Shown: positions 19,989 through 31,247, counted from the stretch's first letter. The stretch is 64,000 nt of DNA from VRUE01 sp963725085 (GCA_963725085.1 CAVRXM010000005.1:682001-746000); one strand, 5' to 3'. The notes: generated from the letters alone by a model not told the origin. A program made the numbers and translations.

Positions 19989-22621
19989 TCACTTCGCGTC
20001 GAGCCAGTCAGAGCCGACGCCGATGTCGACCTCGAGCGGCGGGTCGAGCTGGTACGCGGCGCACATTTCGCGCCGCACCAGCTCGGTTGCGTCGTCCATC
20101 TCCCCCGGCGGGCCCTCGAACAGGAGCTCGTCGTGGATCTGGAGGACCAGGCGGGTCTTCGTCCCCGCCTCCGCCAGCGCCAGGTGACAGCGGACCATCG
20201 CGACCTTGATGATGTCGGCGGCGGTCCCCTGGATCACGGTGTTGACGGCCAGCCGCTCGCCGAGGCGGCGGGTGTTGGGGTTCCCCGAGCGGAGCTCCGG
20301 GATCGGGCGGCGGCGCCCCATCAGGGTCCGGACGTAACCCTCGTCTTGGGCACGCTCGACGACCTCCTCGCGGAACGCGCGGACCGCGGGAAATCGCTCG
20401 AGATAGCGGGCGACGAACTCCTCGCCCTCCTTGCGGGGAATATTGAGGCGGTCGGCGAGGCCGAACCCGGTCAGCCCGTAGACGATCCCGAAGTTGACCA
20501 TCTTCGCCTTCGAGCGCTGGCCGAGGTCGACCTCCTCGCGGGAGATGCCGAAGACCTCCGCCGCGGTCGCGGCGTGGACGTCTTCGCCCGCCGCGAAGAT
20601 CTCCTTCAGGACCGCCTCGTCGGCGACGTGGGCGAGGACCCGGAGCTCGACCTGGCTGTAATCGGCAGAGAGCAGCCGGGCGCCCTTCTCGGCGACGAAG
20701 CAGGCGCGGACCGGGCGGCCGATCTCGGTCCGGATCGGGATGTTCTGCAGGTTGGGGTTGGTGCTCGAGAGGCGGCCGGTCGTCGTCGCAGCCTGGTTGA
20801 AGGTCGTGTGCACGCGTCCCGTGTCGGGGTCGATCAGGTCCGGCAACGAGTCGAGGTAGGTGCTCTTCAGCTTGCTCAGCTCCCGCCAGCTCTCGATCTT
20901 CTCGACGATCGGGTGCTCGTCGCGGATCTGCGCGAGGACGCGGGCGTCGGTCGAGAAGCCGGTTTTGCCCCGCCGTTTGCGGGTCAGCCCGAGCTTCTCG
21001 AAGAGGACGCGGCCGACCTGCTGCGGCGAGCCGATCGTGAACTCCTCGTCGGCGAGCTCGAAGATCTCCCGTTCCAGGGTCTCGATCCGCTCGCCGAAGC
21101 CGGCGCCGACCTCGGCGAGCCGCTCGGCGTCGAGCTTCAGGCCCTCCCTTTCCATCGCGGCGAGGACGTGGACGAGGGGCAGCTCGACGTCGGTCAAGCA
21201 GCGACGCGAGCCCGAGCTCGTCGAGCCGCGGGCGCTGGGCGTCGGCGAGAGCCGCGACCAGGCGCGCCTCCTCGCCTGGATCGAGTACCGGCCTCCGGCT
21301 CCTCGCCGAGGGCGAGCTGGCCGTCTTCGGAATCGCCGCCGCCCGCCGCCTCCGTCGCGGCGATCCCGATCCCGGCGTCGGCGGCGAGCTCGGTCAGCTC
21401 GTAGGTGCGGCGCTGGGGCTCCAGCACATAGGCGGCGAGCATCGTGTCGTGCTCGAGCTCGAGCTCGACTCCCTCGCGGACTGCCGCCGCGAGCAGGCCG
21501 TGGCGGCCTCCGCCCAGCGACTTCAGATCGTGGCCGGTGATCGGCCGGCCGGCGAGGGCGACCGCGAGCTCGTCGAGGCTCGAGGTGCCGCCGAGGATCC
21601 TGTCCCCCTGCGCCGCCGCCCAGCGGTCGCCGTCGATCGCCAGCGCGGCGCCGCCATCGCTGAGGTCCCCGGGCGTGCCCTCGATCACCTCGACCTCGAG
21701 CTCGGTCTCGACCCGGCGGCCCGGAACCGCCTCGTCCTCCTCGAGCCCCTCCTCGAGCCTTTCCATCACCGCTCGCAGCTCGAACTCCCGCATGAACTCG
21801 CGCAGGGTGCTGCGGTCGGGCCGGACGCCCATCACCTCGCCGAAGTCGATCCCGGTCTCGACGTCGAACTGGAGCGTCGCCAGCTCCTTCGAGACCCGGG
21901 CGTCCTCGGCATGCTCGACCAGGTTCTGCTTGCGTTTCGCGCCGGAGACCTTGTCGACGTTGGCGAGGACCTCCTCGAGCGAGCCGAACTCCTGCAGCAG
22001 CTGGGCCGCCGTCTTGTCGCCGATCCCAGGGACGCCGGGAATGTTGTCGGAGGTGTCGCCTTTGAGCCCGATCAGGTCGGTGACAAGCTCCGGCGGCACC
22101 CCGTAGCGCTCGATCACGCCGTCGCGGTCGTAGACCTTGGTCTCGGTGACTCCGCGCGATGTGGTCATCACCCGGACTCCGTCGCCGACCAGCTGGTAGA
22201 CGTCGCGGTCGCCGGAGACGACCATCACCGGGATCCCCTCCTCCTGTGCGCGGCGCGCCAGCGTCCCGATCACGTCGTCGGCCTCGTAGCCCTCGGCCCT
22301 GACGTTGGTGTAGCCGAACGCCTCGATCAGCGGCATCAGGTGCGGCCACTGCTCGCGCAGGAGGTCGGGACGGGACGGCCGCTGCGCCTTGTAGAGGTCG
22401 TAGGTCTTCTCGCGCCCCGACATCCCCGCGTCCCAGGCCGCGATCAAACCCGCCGGCCTGTGCTCGACGACGATTTTCCCCAGCATCGAGGCGAGCCCGT
22501 AGATCGCGTTCGTCGGCCGTCCGTCGGCGGTCGCGATCGACTCCGGCAGCGCGAAGAACGCCCGGTAGGCGAGCGAGTTCCCGTCGAGGAGGAAGAGCTC
22601 GTTGCCGTTCTGACTTGCCAC
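19989..22621 (-). CDS. polA: DNA polymerase I, frame-disrupted
   Basis: Repair and Okazaki-fragment polymerase, about 875 aa when repaired. The 5' nuclease domain is at the N-terminus (LLDGNSLAYRAFFAL, VSGDRDVYQLV, GLKGDTSDNIPGVPGIG). A central degenerate 3' exonuclease region follows. The polymerase domain has RLSSTNPNLQNIPIR, LLSADYSQVELRVLAH and VLQIHDELLFE. Start GTG 22621. Shifts near 21286 and 21197 fall between the exonuclease-like and polymerase domains. The exonuclease acidic residues are not obvious, so proofreading may be absent, as is common outside enterobacteria. Confidence 0.94.
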
Positions 22622-22652
22622 GCGCCGATCATAGGTCGGCGCCCGGCTCCTC

Positions 22653-22981
22653 CTACTTCGGCGGCAGCGAGGCGGCGAAATCGGCGCCGGCGTCGACCCA
22701 GGGGCCGAGGTCCTCGTCGGTGACGGTGCCGTTCGGGTCGACATAGACCATTTCTTTGCCGGTTTCCCGGTGAAGTCCATCGGGCGGGTGTGGGGCTCGC
22801 CGAGCGCGCGCTCGGCGTCGGCGGGATCGAGGCGGACCATCAGGTCGTCGTTGATCACCCCGACCGCCATGTTGCCGGCGATCATGAAGGCGATCCCGCC
22901 GAACATCTTCCGCTCAGAGACTTCCGATCGCGGCCCAAGGAGGTCGCGGACGCGGTCGGCGAGGGCTTCGTCGAATGCCAT
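22653..22981 (-). CDS. TfoX N-terminal domain protein
   Basis: Small protein of about 110 aa with the TfoX_N pattern: MAFDEALADRVRDLL, ERKMFGGIAFMIAGNMAVG, and LMVRLDPADAERAL. One shift near 22760 hides the end; the other frame gives VYVDPNGTVTDEDLGPWVD and a TAG at 22653. TfoX in gamma-proteobacteria controls competence. In actinobacteria the isolated domain has no proven role. It lies just upstream of polA on the same strand. Confidence 0.8.
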
Positions 22982-23033
22982 TGCGTACAGCGTCGCAGAG
23001 CCAGGCGGAGCGAATCTGATTCGATAGCCGACC

Positions 23034-24501
23034 ATGGCGGTCAGCGCTCAATACAGCGTCACGATCCGGGTCGAGCTCGACGCGCGGCAGGAGCCGCTCG
23101 GAAAATTGACCGCGGCGATCGCCGAGGCGGGCGGCCAGCTGCAGGGCGTCGACCTGGTGCCGGGCGCCGGCGGCGAGGGCAAGCGGGTGCGCGAGTTCAC
23201 GATCGACGCCCGCGACCGCGAGCATTGGGAGCGGATCCTGCGTGGGATCGGGTCGACCCGGGGCGCCAAGGTCCTCGACTACGTCGACCGGACGATGCAG
23301 ATGCACCGCGGCGGCAAGATCTCGGTCGAGAACAAGTACCCGCTGAAGACCCGCGACGACCTCTCGATGGCCTACACGCCGGGTGTGGCGCGGGTCTGCG
23401 AGGACATCCACGCCGATCGTTCGAAAGCGTTCGAGTACACGATCAAGAAGAACACAGTCGCCGTCGTCTCCGACGGCAGCGCGGTGCTCGGCCTCGGCAA
23501 CATCGGGCCCGAGGCGGCGATGCCGGTGATGGAGGGCAAGGCGATGCTGTTCAAGGAGTTCGCCGGCGTCGACGCGTTCCCGATCTGCCTCGACACCCAG
23601 GACGCCGGCGAGATCATCAAGGCGGTCGAACTGATCGCGCCGACCTTCGGCGGCATCAACCTCGAGGACATATCCGCTCCCCGCTGCTTCGAGATCGAGG
23701 ACCGGCTGAAGGAGTCGATCGATATCCCGGTCTTCCACGACGATCAGCACGGCACCGCGGTGGTGACGATGGCGGCGCTCTTCAACGCGCTGAAGATCAC
23801 CGGCAAGCCGATCGAGGAGCTGCGCGTGCTGGTGGTTGGGCTCGGCGCCGCCGGGGTAGCGGTGACGAAGATGATGCTCGCCTCCGGGGTCACCCACATC
23901 GTCGGCTGCGACCGCCAGGGCGCGCTCTCGACCAACGCGCGAGGACTACCAGTCGGGCGAGATGACCGAGATCAAGCGCTGGTACGCCGATAACTCGAAC
24001 TCCGACCAGATAAGCGGCCAACCCGACGAGGTGATCGAGGGGATGGACCTATTCGTCGGCCTCTCCGGGCCCGGGATCATCAAGCCCGAGTCGCTGGAGA
24101 AGATGAACGATGACGCGATCGTCTTCGCGATGGCGAATCCGAACCCCGAGGTCCTGCCCGAGGACGCGGCGCCCTACGTGCGGATCATGGCGACCGGCCG
24201 CTCCGACTACCCGAACCAGATCAACAACGTCCTCGCCTTCCCCGGCATCTTCCGCGGCGCGCTCGACGCCGGCGCGCCGAGAATCACCGAGGAGATGAAG
24301 CTCGCGGCGGCGAAGGGGATCGCGATGGCGGTCACCGAGGAGGACCTCTCCGAGGACTACATCATCCCCAGCGTCTTCAACCGCGAAGTGGCCCCGCAGG
24401 TGGCGAAAGCCGTCGTCGAGGAGGCAAAGCGCGACGGCATCGCCCGCTTCAGCGAGGAGACCGGCACCTTCTCCACGGTCGACGTCACCACCTCGAAGTG
24501 A
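23034..24501 (+). CDS. NAD(P)-dependent malic enzyme with N-terminal ACT-like domain
   Basis: Converts malate to pyruvate and CO2. Residues 1-80 form an ACT-like regulatory domain (YSVTIRVELDARQEPLGKLT). The catalytic part has YTPGVARVC, SDGSAVLGLGNIGPEAAMPV, the metal site FHDDQHGTAVV, and the NAD fold VLVVGLGAAGVAV. One extra G near 23936 splits the frame. The C-terminal half contains FAMANPNPEV and NNVLAFPGIFRGALDA. Repaired length is about 488 aa. Its stop overlaps the SDR gene start (GTGA). Confidence 0.93.
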
Positions 24502-25404
24502 GGGTCCTCGTCACCGGAGCGAGCGGCTTCATCGGCTCGGCGCTCTGCGACGCGCTGCTGACACGGGGCGACACCGTCGTCGGCCTCACCCGCGACCCGC
24601 AGCGGGCGCGGAGCACCAACCCGACGGTCGTCTGGCACCGCTGGGAGCCGATGCTCGAACGCCCGCCGGCCGACGCATTCGACGGGGTCGACGCGGTCGT
24701 CAACCTGCTCGGGGAGCGAGATCGACCAGCGCTGGACCGATGAGTCGAAAGAGCGGATCATGGAGAGCCGGCGGACCGGGACCCACAACCTGATCGGGAC
24801 GATCGCCGGGCTCGAGCGCAAGCCGGCGGTCCTCGTCAACCAGGCGGCGATCGGGTTCTACGGCGACCGCGGCGACGCGATCGTCGACGAGTCCTCCGAG
24901 CCCGGCCAGGGCTACGACTCCGAGGTCGTCCAGGAGTGGGAACGGACCGCGCACGAGGTCGACCCGACCGGCGTCCGGCTCGTCATCGTCCGTACCGGGC
25001 ACGTGCTCGACGCCGACGACGGGTTCCTCGCGGCCCTCCTCCCCCCGTTCAAGCTCGGTGTCGGCGGGCCGCTCGCGGGCGGTCGTCAGTACGTGTCCTG
25101 GATCCACATCGCCGACGAGGTCGGGATCCTGCTCTGGGCGATCGACAACGAGGCGGTCGACGGGGTGGTCAACTCGACAGCGCCGAAACCGGTCACGAAC
25201 GGGGAGTTCTCCCAGGCGCTCGGCCGCGCCCTCGGCCGGCCGGCGGTGGTCCCGGTTCCTGGCCTCGTCCTCGACCTCAGATTCGGCCGCGAGTTCGGCC
25301 AGGTTCTGCGCGGCGGCCAGCGGGTCTTCCCCCGCCGCGCCCTCGACCTCGGCTACGAGTTCCGCTTCACCGAGATCGACGCGGCGCTGGCGGACCTGCT
25401 CTAG
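24498..25404 (+). CDS. TIGR01777-family SDR epimerase-like protein (YfcH/SulA-like)
   Basis: Extended short-chain dehydrogenase of about 300 aa. The NAD motif is VTGASGFIGSAL. Other family signatures are NLLGE near residue 72, ERIMESRRTGTHNL, SAIGFYG-like QAAIGFYGDRG, and YVSWIHIADEVG. One extra C near 24717 splits the frame; the disrupted context is the same as one of the uvrA shifts. Start GTG 24498 overlaps the malic-enzyme stop. Substrate unknown; the family has been linked to cell division only by old annotation. Confidence 0.85.
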
Positions 25405-25869
25405 CCGCCCGAGATCCGTTCGTCCACCACTTCGCGCAGGTTTCCGGCGTCGCCCGCCGCCTCGATCGCGCCGAGCAGACGAGCCATCGCGGCGTCCCCC
25501 GACGTCCCCGGGACCTGGGCGATGCCGGCCGATTCGACGATGGTCCTCGAGAACTTGGTTGCCGCGGGGCTCGTCTCGCCGATATACCCGACCGTGGAAG
25601 AGTCCTCGGTGGCGCGGCGGGCGTTGGCGCCGATCAGGGCGAGGTCGATGCTCGCCCCGCCGCGGCCGCCCGGCAGGCAGACGACACGCACCCGGACCGA
25701 GCCGACCGGCTCGCCATGCCGGGACCATCTCCCGCTTCGCTCCCGCACAGAGCGGCGCCGCGACGTAGATGCTGACGGTCGCCCCTTCCTCGACCCCTCC
25801 CCCGCCCCCACAACCGGCCGCAATCAGCGCAGCGACCACGAGCGAGAGCACGACAGTAAGCCGCGCCAC
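25401..25869 (-). CDS. Short lipoprotein related to amino-acid-type periplasmic binding proteins
   Basis: About 155 aa. The N-terminus is a lipoprotein signal (LTVVLSLVVAALIAAGC) followed by Gly residues. The body, read after shifts near 25725, has DLALIGANARRATEDSSTVG and YIGETSPAATKFSRTIVESA. This matches only the first lobe of Leu/Ile/Val-type binding proteins. No permease gene is nearby. It may be a truncated binding protein or a sensor-like lipoprotein. The start GTG 25869 is the best fit to the signal peptide. Convergent with the SDR gene, with overlapping stop codons. Confidence 0.6.
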
Positions 25870-25917
25870 CAACTGACTGCGGCGACCGGGCCGTTGGGAG
25901 GCCTGCGCTGAGACCGT

Positions 25918-26024
25918 GGAGGGGTCGGTGCGTTCTCCCGCGGGAACTTGTGAGCCGCCCGGCGCTGGAACCCTTGCAGAAGCGACCGACGCGGGTTCCA
26001 GCGGGAGGACCGCCCGACCCCTCC
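25918..26024. repeat. Nested palindromic element (intergenic, 3' of pfk)
   Basis: Three nested perfect arms are present. GGAGGGGTCGG (25918-25928) pairs with CCGACCCCTCC (26014-26024). CTCCCGC (25935-25941) pairs with GCGGGAG (26001-26007). CGCTGGAACCC (25963-25973) pairs with GGGTTCCAGCG (25993-26003). It fills the gap between the phosphofructokinase stop and the lipoprotein gene. It could end pfk transcription, but the size and nesting exceed a simple terminator. Confidence 0.7.
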
Positions 26025-26029
26025 CGCCG

Positions 26030-27060
26030 TCAACCAAAGAAGACCTCGGCCTCCTCGTATAGCTCCTTCGGGACCGTCTTCAACTCGGCCGTCGCCTCAC
26101 TCAGCGCGACCAGCTCGATCTCGGTACCCCGCAGGGCGGTCATCATCCCCCACTGCCCACCGTCGGCGGCGTCGATCGCGTGAAGGCCGAAACGGGTGGC
26201 GAGAACCCGGTCGAACGCGGTCGGGGTGCCGCCGCGCTGGACATGACCGAGCACCGTCGCCCGCGTCTCCTTGCCGGTGCGGTCCTCGATCTCGCCCTCG
26301 AGCCAGTGGGCGATGCCGCCGAGGCGGACGTGTCCGAAAGGCGTCGAGCTTCTCCTCCTGCACCTCCGGGATCCCGCCGACCGGGGTGGCGCCCTCGGAG
26401 ACGACGACGATCGGCGCGAAACGGGCCTCGAGCCGGCGGCCGACCAGCTCGCAGACCTTGCTCGAGGTCGAACGGCTGCTCGGGGATCAGGATCACGTTG
26501 GCGCCGCCGGCGAGCCCGGCGTGGAAGGCGATCCAGCCGGCGTGGCGGCCCATCACCTCGACGATCAGGACGCGGTGGTGGCTGTCGGCGGTCGTGTGGA
26601 GGCGGTCGATCGCCTCCATCGCGATGTTGACCGCGGTGTCGAAGCCGAAGGTGTAGTCGGTCGCGCCGAGGTCGTTGTCGATCGTCTTCGGCACCCCGAC
26701 GATCGGCACCCCGTGCTCGGAGTGAAGGCGCGAGGCGGCGCCGAGGGTGTCCTCGCCGCCGATCGCGATCAGCCCCTCGACCCCGTCGCGCTCGAGGTTC
26801 TCGACCAGGCGCTCGGCGTCGCCCTCCTGCTTGAAGGGATTGGTCCGCGAGGAGCCGAGGATCGTGCCCCCGCGCGGCAGGATCCCGCGCACCTCCGGCA
26901 CACCGAGGGGATTGCCGTCGGCCTCGAGGGGCCCGTGCCAGCCGTCGCGGTAGCCGACGAACTCGTGGCCCTGGAATTCGACCCCCTTGCGGACGATCGC
27001 GCGGATCACGGCGTTGAGGCCGGGGCAGTCCCCGCCACCGGTGAGAACGCCGATCCGCAT
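26030..27060 (-). CDS. 6-phosphofructokinase, probably pyrophosphate-dependent
   Basis: Glycolytic phosphofructokinase of about 340 aa. The N-terminus is IGVLTGGGDCPGLNAVIR. The phosphoryl-donor site reads GGEDTL and the loop reads PKTIDNDL. Asp at the position of E. coli Gly104 together with Lys at Gly124 is the pattern of PPi-dependent enzymes such as that of Amycolatopsis methanolica; ATP-dependent actinobacterial enzymes carry Gly at the first site. Also visible are EVMGRHAGW and GHVQRGGTPTAFDR. Shifts lie near 26462 and 26340. Donor choice is inferred from residues only. Confidence 0.88.
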
Positions 27061-27081
27061 GGTGCGGAGGTTAGCGGCGCG

Positions 27082-27231
27082 CTACTCGGGCTTGGGCCCG
27101 GCGATCCTGATCACGGCGCCGATCAGCAGGATCGTGAAGAAGATCAGGCCGGCGACCGGGCCGCCCTGGCCGATCGAGTAGGAAAACGTCGCGGCGGCGA
27201 GCGCCAGAAAGATGGTGACGACCATTCCCAT
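27082..27231 (-). CDS. Small two-helix membrane protein
   Basis: 49 aa. Two hydrophobic segments (MVVTIFLALAAATFSYSI and VAGLIFFTILLIGAVIRIAG) are separated by GQGGP, with a short charged tail. Start ATG 27231. It lies between pfk and trpA on the same strand. Not recognised; similar tiny membrane proteins are common next to actinobacterial trpA genes. Confidence 0.55.
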   Translation of the reverse strand: MGMVVTIFLALAAATFSYSIGQGGPVAGLIFFTILLIGAVIRIAGPKPE

Positions 27232-27244
27232 AGCGGCGTGCAGC

Positions 27245-28039
27245 TTACCCGCCCAATGCGACGCGCGTCTCGCGCAGGAAGGCCCCGACGGAATCGGCGG
27301 CGGCATCGGCCGAGCCGGCCTCGGCAGCGGCTCTGACCAGGCGGCTGCCGATGATCACCCCGTCCGCCTGCTCCCCGACCAACGCGGCCTGGGCCGGCGT
27401 CCCGATGCCGAAGCCGACCGCGACCGGGACCTCGGCATCGGCCTTGGTCGCGGCGATCAGCTCCGCCAGTCCGCCCGGGAGCTCGTCGCGCTCGCCGGTC
27501 GTCCCGACGGTCGAGACGAGATAGACGAAGCCCCTCGCGGCGGCGCAGATACTCGCCCTTCTCTCGGGCGAGGTCGTCGGGGCGAGCAGCGGCACCAGGT
27601 CCAGCCCGGCGCTCGCAAGTGCCTCGCGGGCTCCATCGGCCTCGCCGAGCGGGAGGTCGGGGACGATCGCCCCGGCGGCGCCGGCGGCCGCGGCCCGGCG
27701 CGCGAACTCCTCGGCGCCGCCCTTCGCGATGACCATGTTCGCGTAGACCATCAGCACCACCGGCACCCGGCCGGCAACCGATCCGCAGATCTCCAGCGCG
27801 CTCTCCATCGTCGCCCCGGCGTCGAGCGCGGCGGTCGCCGCGGCGTGGATCGTCGGCCCGTCGGCGAGCGGGTCCGAGAACGGGATCCCGAGCTCGATCA
27901 GGTCGGCCCCGTTCTCGACGTAGGAGGCGGCGACCGCGAGCGAGGACTCGTGATCGGGGAAGCCGGCCATCATGTAGGGCATCAGGGCAGCGCGGCTTTG
28001 ACTCTTGGCCGCTGCGAAGGCATGCCGCGATATCCACAA
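27245..28039 (-). CDS. trpA: Tryptophan synthase alpha chain
   Basis: Cleaves indole-3-glycerol phosphate to indole. 264 aa. MPYMMAGFPD leads to the catalytic Glu in LIELGIPFSDPLADGP, then VVLMVYANMV, the catalytic Asp in AIVPDLPLGEAD, FVYLVSTVGTTG and VAVGFGIGTPAQAA. The most likely start is TTG 28039, in phase with ISRHAFAAAKSQSRAALMPY. A longer open frame to GTG 28138 would run across a palindromic element and add an untypical basic extension. Confidence 0.92.
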   Translation of the reverse strand: MWISRHAFAAAKSQSRAALMPYMMAGFPDHESSLAVAASYVENGADLIELGIPFSDPLADGPTIHAAATAALDAGATMESALEICGSVAGRVPVVLMVYANMVIAKGGAEEFARRAAAAGAAGAIVPDLPLGEADGAREALASAGLDLVPLLAPTTSPERRASICAAARGFVYLVSTVGTTGERDELPGGLAELIAATKADAEVPVAVGFGIGTPAQAALVGEQADGVIIGSRLVRAAAEAGSADAAADSVGAFLRETRVALGG

Positions 28040-28041
28040 TT

Positions 28042-28092
28042 CCGCCGCCTCCTCGCGCCGCGACCGGGCGCGAAGCGGAGGATGGCCGGCGG
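28042..28092. repeat. Palindromic element between trpB and trpA
   Basis: Arms, from outside in: CCGCC (28042-28046) with GGCGG (28088-28092), CCTCC (28048-28052) with GGAGG (28077-28081), and CGCGCC (28054-28059) with GGCGCG (28067-28072). The loop is 7 nt. It stands where the trpB stop and trpA start should be close, and it makes that junction about 100 bp long. Confidence 0.55.
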
Positions 28093-28141
28093 CAAACTCC
28101 CCGCTGTCTGCGCGCGAGCGGTCGATCCCCCGAGCCACCCG

Positions 28142-29293
<1,152 letters not shown>

Positions 29294-29297
<4 letters not shown>

Positions 29298-29929
29298 CGG
29301 GCCGGAACGCTAGCCGCTTGCGCAGCCTCGAAGAACGCTGTCATCGCGGCGTGGTCCTTGCGCCCGGGCTCGATCTCGACCCCGCTGGCGACGTCGACCG
29401 CGTAGGGGTGCGTGACGGCGATCGCCTCGGCGACGTTCTCCGGCCGCAGGCCACCGGCGACGATCGCCGGCACCTCGGAGCGGCGGTCGGCCAGCAGCCC
29501 CCAATCGAAGCTTTCCCCGCCACCGCCCCAGAGCCCCTTGCCGCGGCGGTCGAAGAGGTGGAGGTCGGTGCGGTATGCCTCGGCGGCGTGGATGTCGGCG
29601 GCGCTCGCGACGTGGATCGCCTTGATCACCCTGACCCCCGTTCGGCGCGCGATCTCGGCGCAGAAGGATGGGCCCTCTTCGCCGCTCAGCTGCACCATCG
29701 TCAGGCTCTCGTCCTCGACCGCGGCGGCGACCTCGTCGAGCTCCTGGTTGACGAAGACGCCCACCACCTCGCACTTGCGCCGGAAAGCGGCGGCGATCGC
29801 CGCCGCTTCGGCGGGCTCGCAGAGGCGAGGGCTCTTCTCGTAGTGGATCAGCCCGATCGCCCAGGCGCCGAGCCTGACCCCCTCGGCGGCGTCGTCGAGA
29901 TTGGTGATGCCGCAGAACTTGACTCTCAC
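29294..29929 (-). CDS. trpF: Phosphoribosylanthranilate isomerase
   Basis: 211 aa, intact, Amadori rearrangement in tryptophan synthesis. The catalytic Cys is in VKFCGITNLDDA, and the catalytic Asp is in DLHLFDRRGKG. VAGGLRPENV and AVDVASGVEIEPGRKD form the phosphate site. It overlaps trpB and lies 22 bp downstream of the htrA gene. Confidence 0.96.
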
Positions 29930-29951
29930 ATGGTGAGAGTACGGGTCGCGC

Positions 29952-31172
29952 CTAGCGGGCGGAGGATTCGGCCGCTTCGACCGAGGAGGGCCGGACGCCG
30001 AGGGTCACCTTGAGGGTCTTCGCGCCGCTACCGCGCTCGACCTTGACTTCCATCGTTTCGCCGGGCTTGGCCGCGTTGACGAGGTTGACGACGTCTTCCA
30101 TCCCGGTGACCTTCTTGCCGTCGATTTCGGTGATGATGTCGCCTCCCAGCCGCAGTTCGGCGCCTTCGATCGTCGCCGAGGTGTCGCCGCCGCGGATGCC
30201 GGCCTGGTCGGCCGGGCCGCCGCTGACGACTTCGGAGACCAGTACCCCCTCGGAGACCGGCAGCTTGAGGGCGTTGGCGAGCTCGGGCGTCAGGCTGCCG
30301 CCGCTGATCCCGAGGTAGGCGTGCTTGACTTCGCCGTGCTCCTCGAGCTGGCGGGCCACTTCGCGGGCGGTGTTGATCGGCACCGCGAACCCGATCCCGA
30401 CGTTGCCGTCGTTGCCGGTGTTCTGGATCTGGGAGTTGATCCCGATCACCTGGCCCTGGTCGTTGATCAGCGGGCCGCCGGAGTTGCCGGGATTGATCGC
30501 GGCGTCGGTCTGGATCACGTGCGAGATCGAGAACCCGTTCGGGGCTTCGATCTGGCGCTGGAGGGCGGAGACGATGCCGCTGGTCACGGTGCGGTCGAGG
30601 CCGAACGGGTTGCCGATCGCGACCACCGGGTCGCCGACTTCGACCTTCGAGGAGTCGCCGAGCGAGAGCGGGTGCAGTTCGTCGGACGGGGCGTCGACCT
30701 TGATCAGCGCGACGTCCGTGGCGGGGTCGGCGCCGACGACTTCCGCGGTGTACTCCTTGTCGGAGGCCCCGAGTTTGACTTCGATCTTGTCCGCGCCTTC
30801 GACGACGTGGGCGTTGGTGACGATGTGGCCTTCGGTGTCGATCAGGAAACCGGACCCCGTCGCCGTGCCTCCCCCCTGTTCTTCGGGCAGGCCGAACGGG
30901 CTGATTTCCTGTTTCGGCTTCAGCTGGGAGTTGATGAAGGCGACGCCCTGGCCGTCACGGCGGTAGATCTGGTTGATCAGGTTGCCGCCGCCTTCTTCGG
31001 AGCCGCGGTCGGAGATCGGGGCCGCAAGGGGAGCGATTTCGTTTTCCGAGGTCGAGCTGTCGGCCTTGACCCAGCCGGCCGAGAGCGCCAGCAGGAAGAA
31101 GAGGGCGACGACGAGGCCGCCGAGCAGGGCCGAGCCGAAAGGGTTGCGGATGAATGCTTTCGCGGTGCTCAC
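29952..31172 (-). CDS. HtrA/DegP-family serine protease with PDZ domain
   Basis: Membrane-anchored quality-control protease, 406 aa. An N-terminal anchor (SALLGGLVVALFFLLALSAG) precedes a linker. The trypsin-like domain has the triad His in VTNAHVV, Asp in ATDVALI and Ser in NPGNSGGPL. One C-terminal PDZ domain follows (VLVSEVVSGGPADQAGI, GGDIITEIDGKKVTGM). It is intact. It sits inside the trp cluster, between trpC and trpF, with its own upstream repeat array. Envelope-stress control is likely. Confidence 0.93.
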   Translation of the reverse strand: MSTAKAFIRNPFGSALLGGLVVALFFLLALSAGWVKADSSTSENEIAPLAAPISDRGSEEGGGNLINQIYRRDGQGVAFINSQLKPKQEISPFGLPEEQGGGTATGSGFLIDTEGHIVTNAHVVEGADKIEVKLGASDKEYTAEVVGADPATDVALIKVDAPSDELHPLSLGDSSKVEVGDPVVAIGNPFGLDRTVTSGIVSALQRQIEAPNGFSISHVIQTDAAINPGNSGGPLINDQGQVIGINSQIQNTGNDGNVGIGFAVPINTAREVARQLEEHGEVKHAYLGISGGSLTPELANALKLPVSEGVLVSEVVSGGPADQAGIRGGDTSATIEGAELRLGGDIITEIDGKKVTGMEDVVNLVNAAKPGETMEVKVERGSGAKTLKVTLGVRPSSVEAAESSAR

Positions 31173-31206
31173 GGTTGGAATCGTGAGGGCAGCCGCTGAG
31201 ACCTTT

Positions 31207-31234
31207 CTTAAAGCCCCCGAAAGATCTCCTAAAG
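31207..31234 (-). promoter_or_regulatory. Triple direct repeat upstream of htrA, probable response-regulator site
   Basis: On the minus strand three heptamers follow each other: CTTTAGG, CTTTCGG and CTTTAAG. They start 11 and 10 bp apart, one per helical turn. This phasing is typical for OmpR/PhoB-family regulators. They lie 35-62 bp before the htrA start codon. A stress-responsive two-component system is inferred; none is encoded in this window. Confidence 0.55.
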
Positions 31235-31247
31235 ATGTGAGGCCGGG

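Noticed and set aside
22653..22981. TfoX-like protein as the competence regulator of comEC/comEA
   Set aside because: Only the N-terminal domain is present, the genes are 30 kb apart, and no shared regulatory site was seen.
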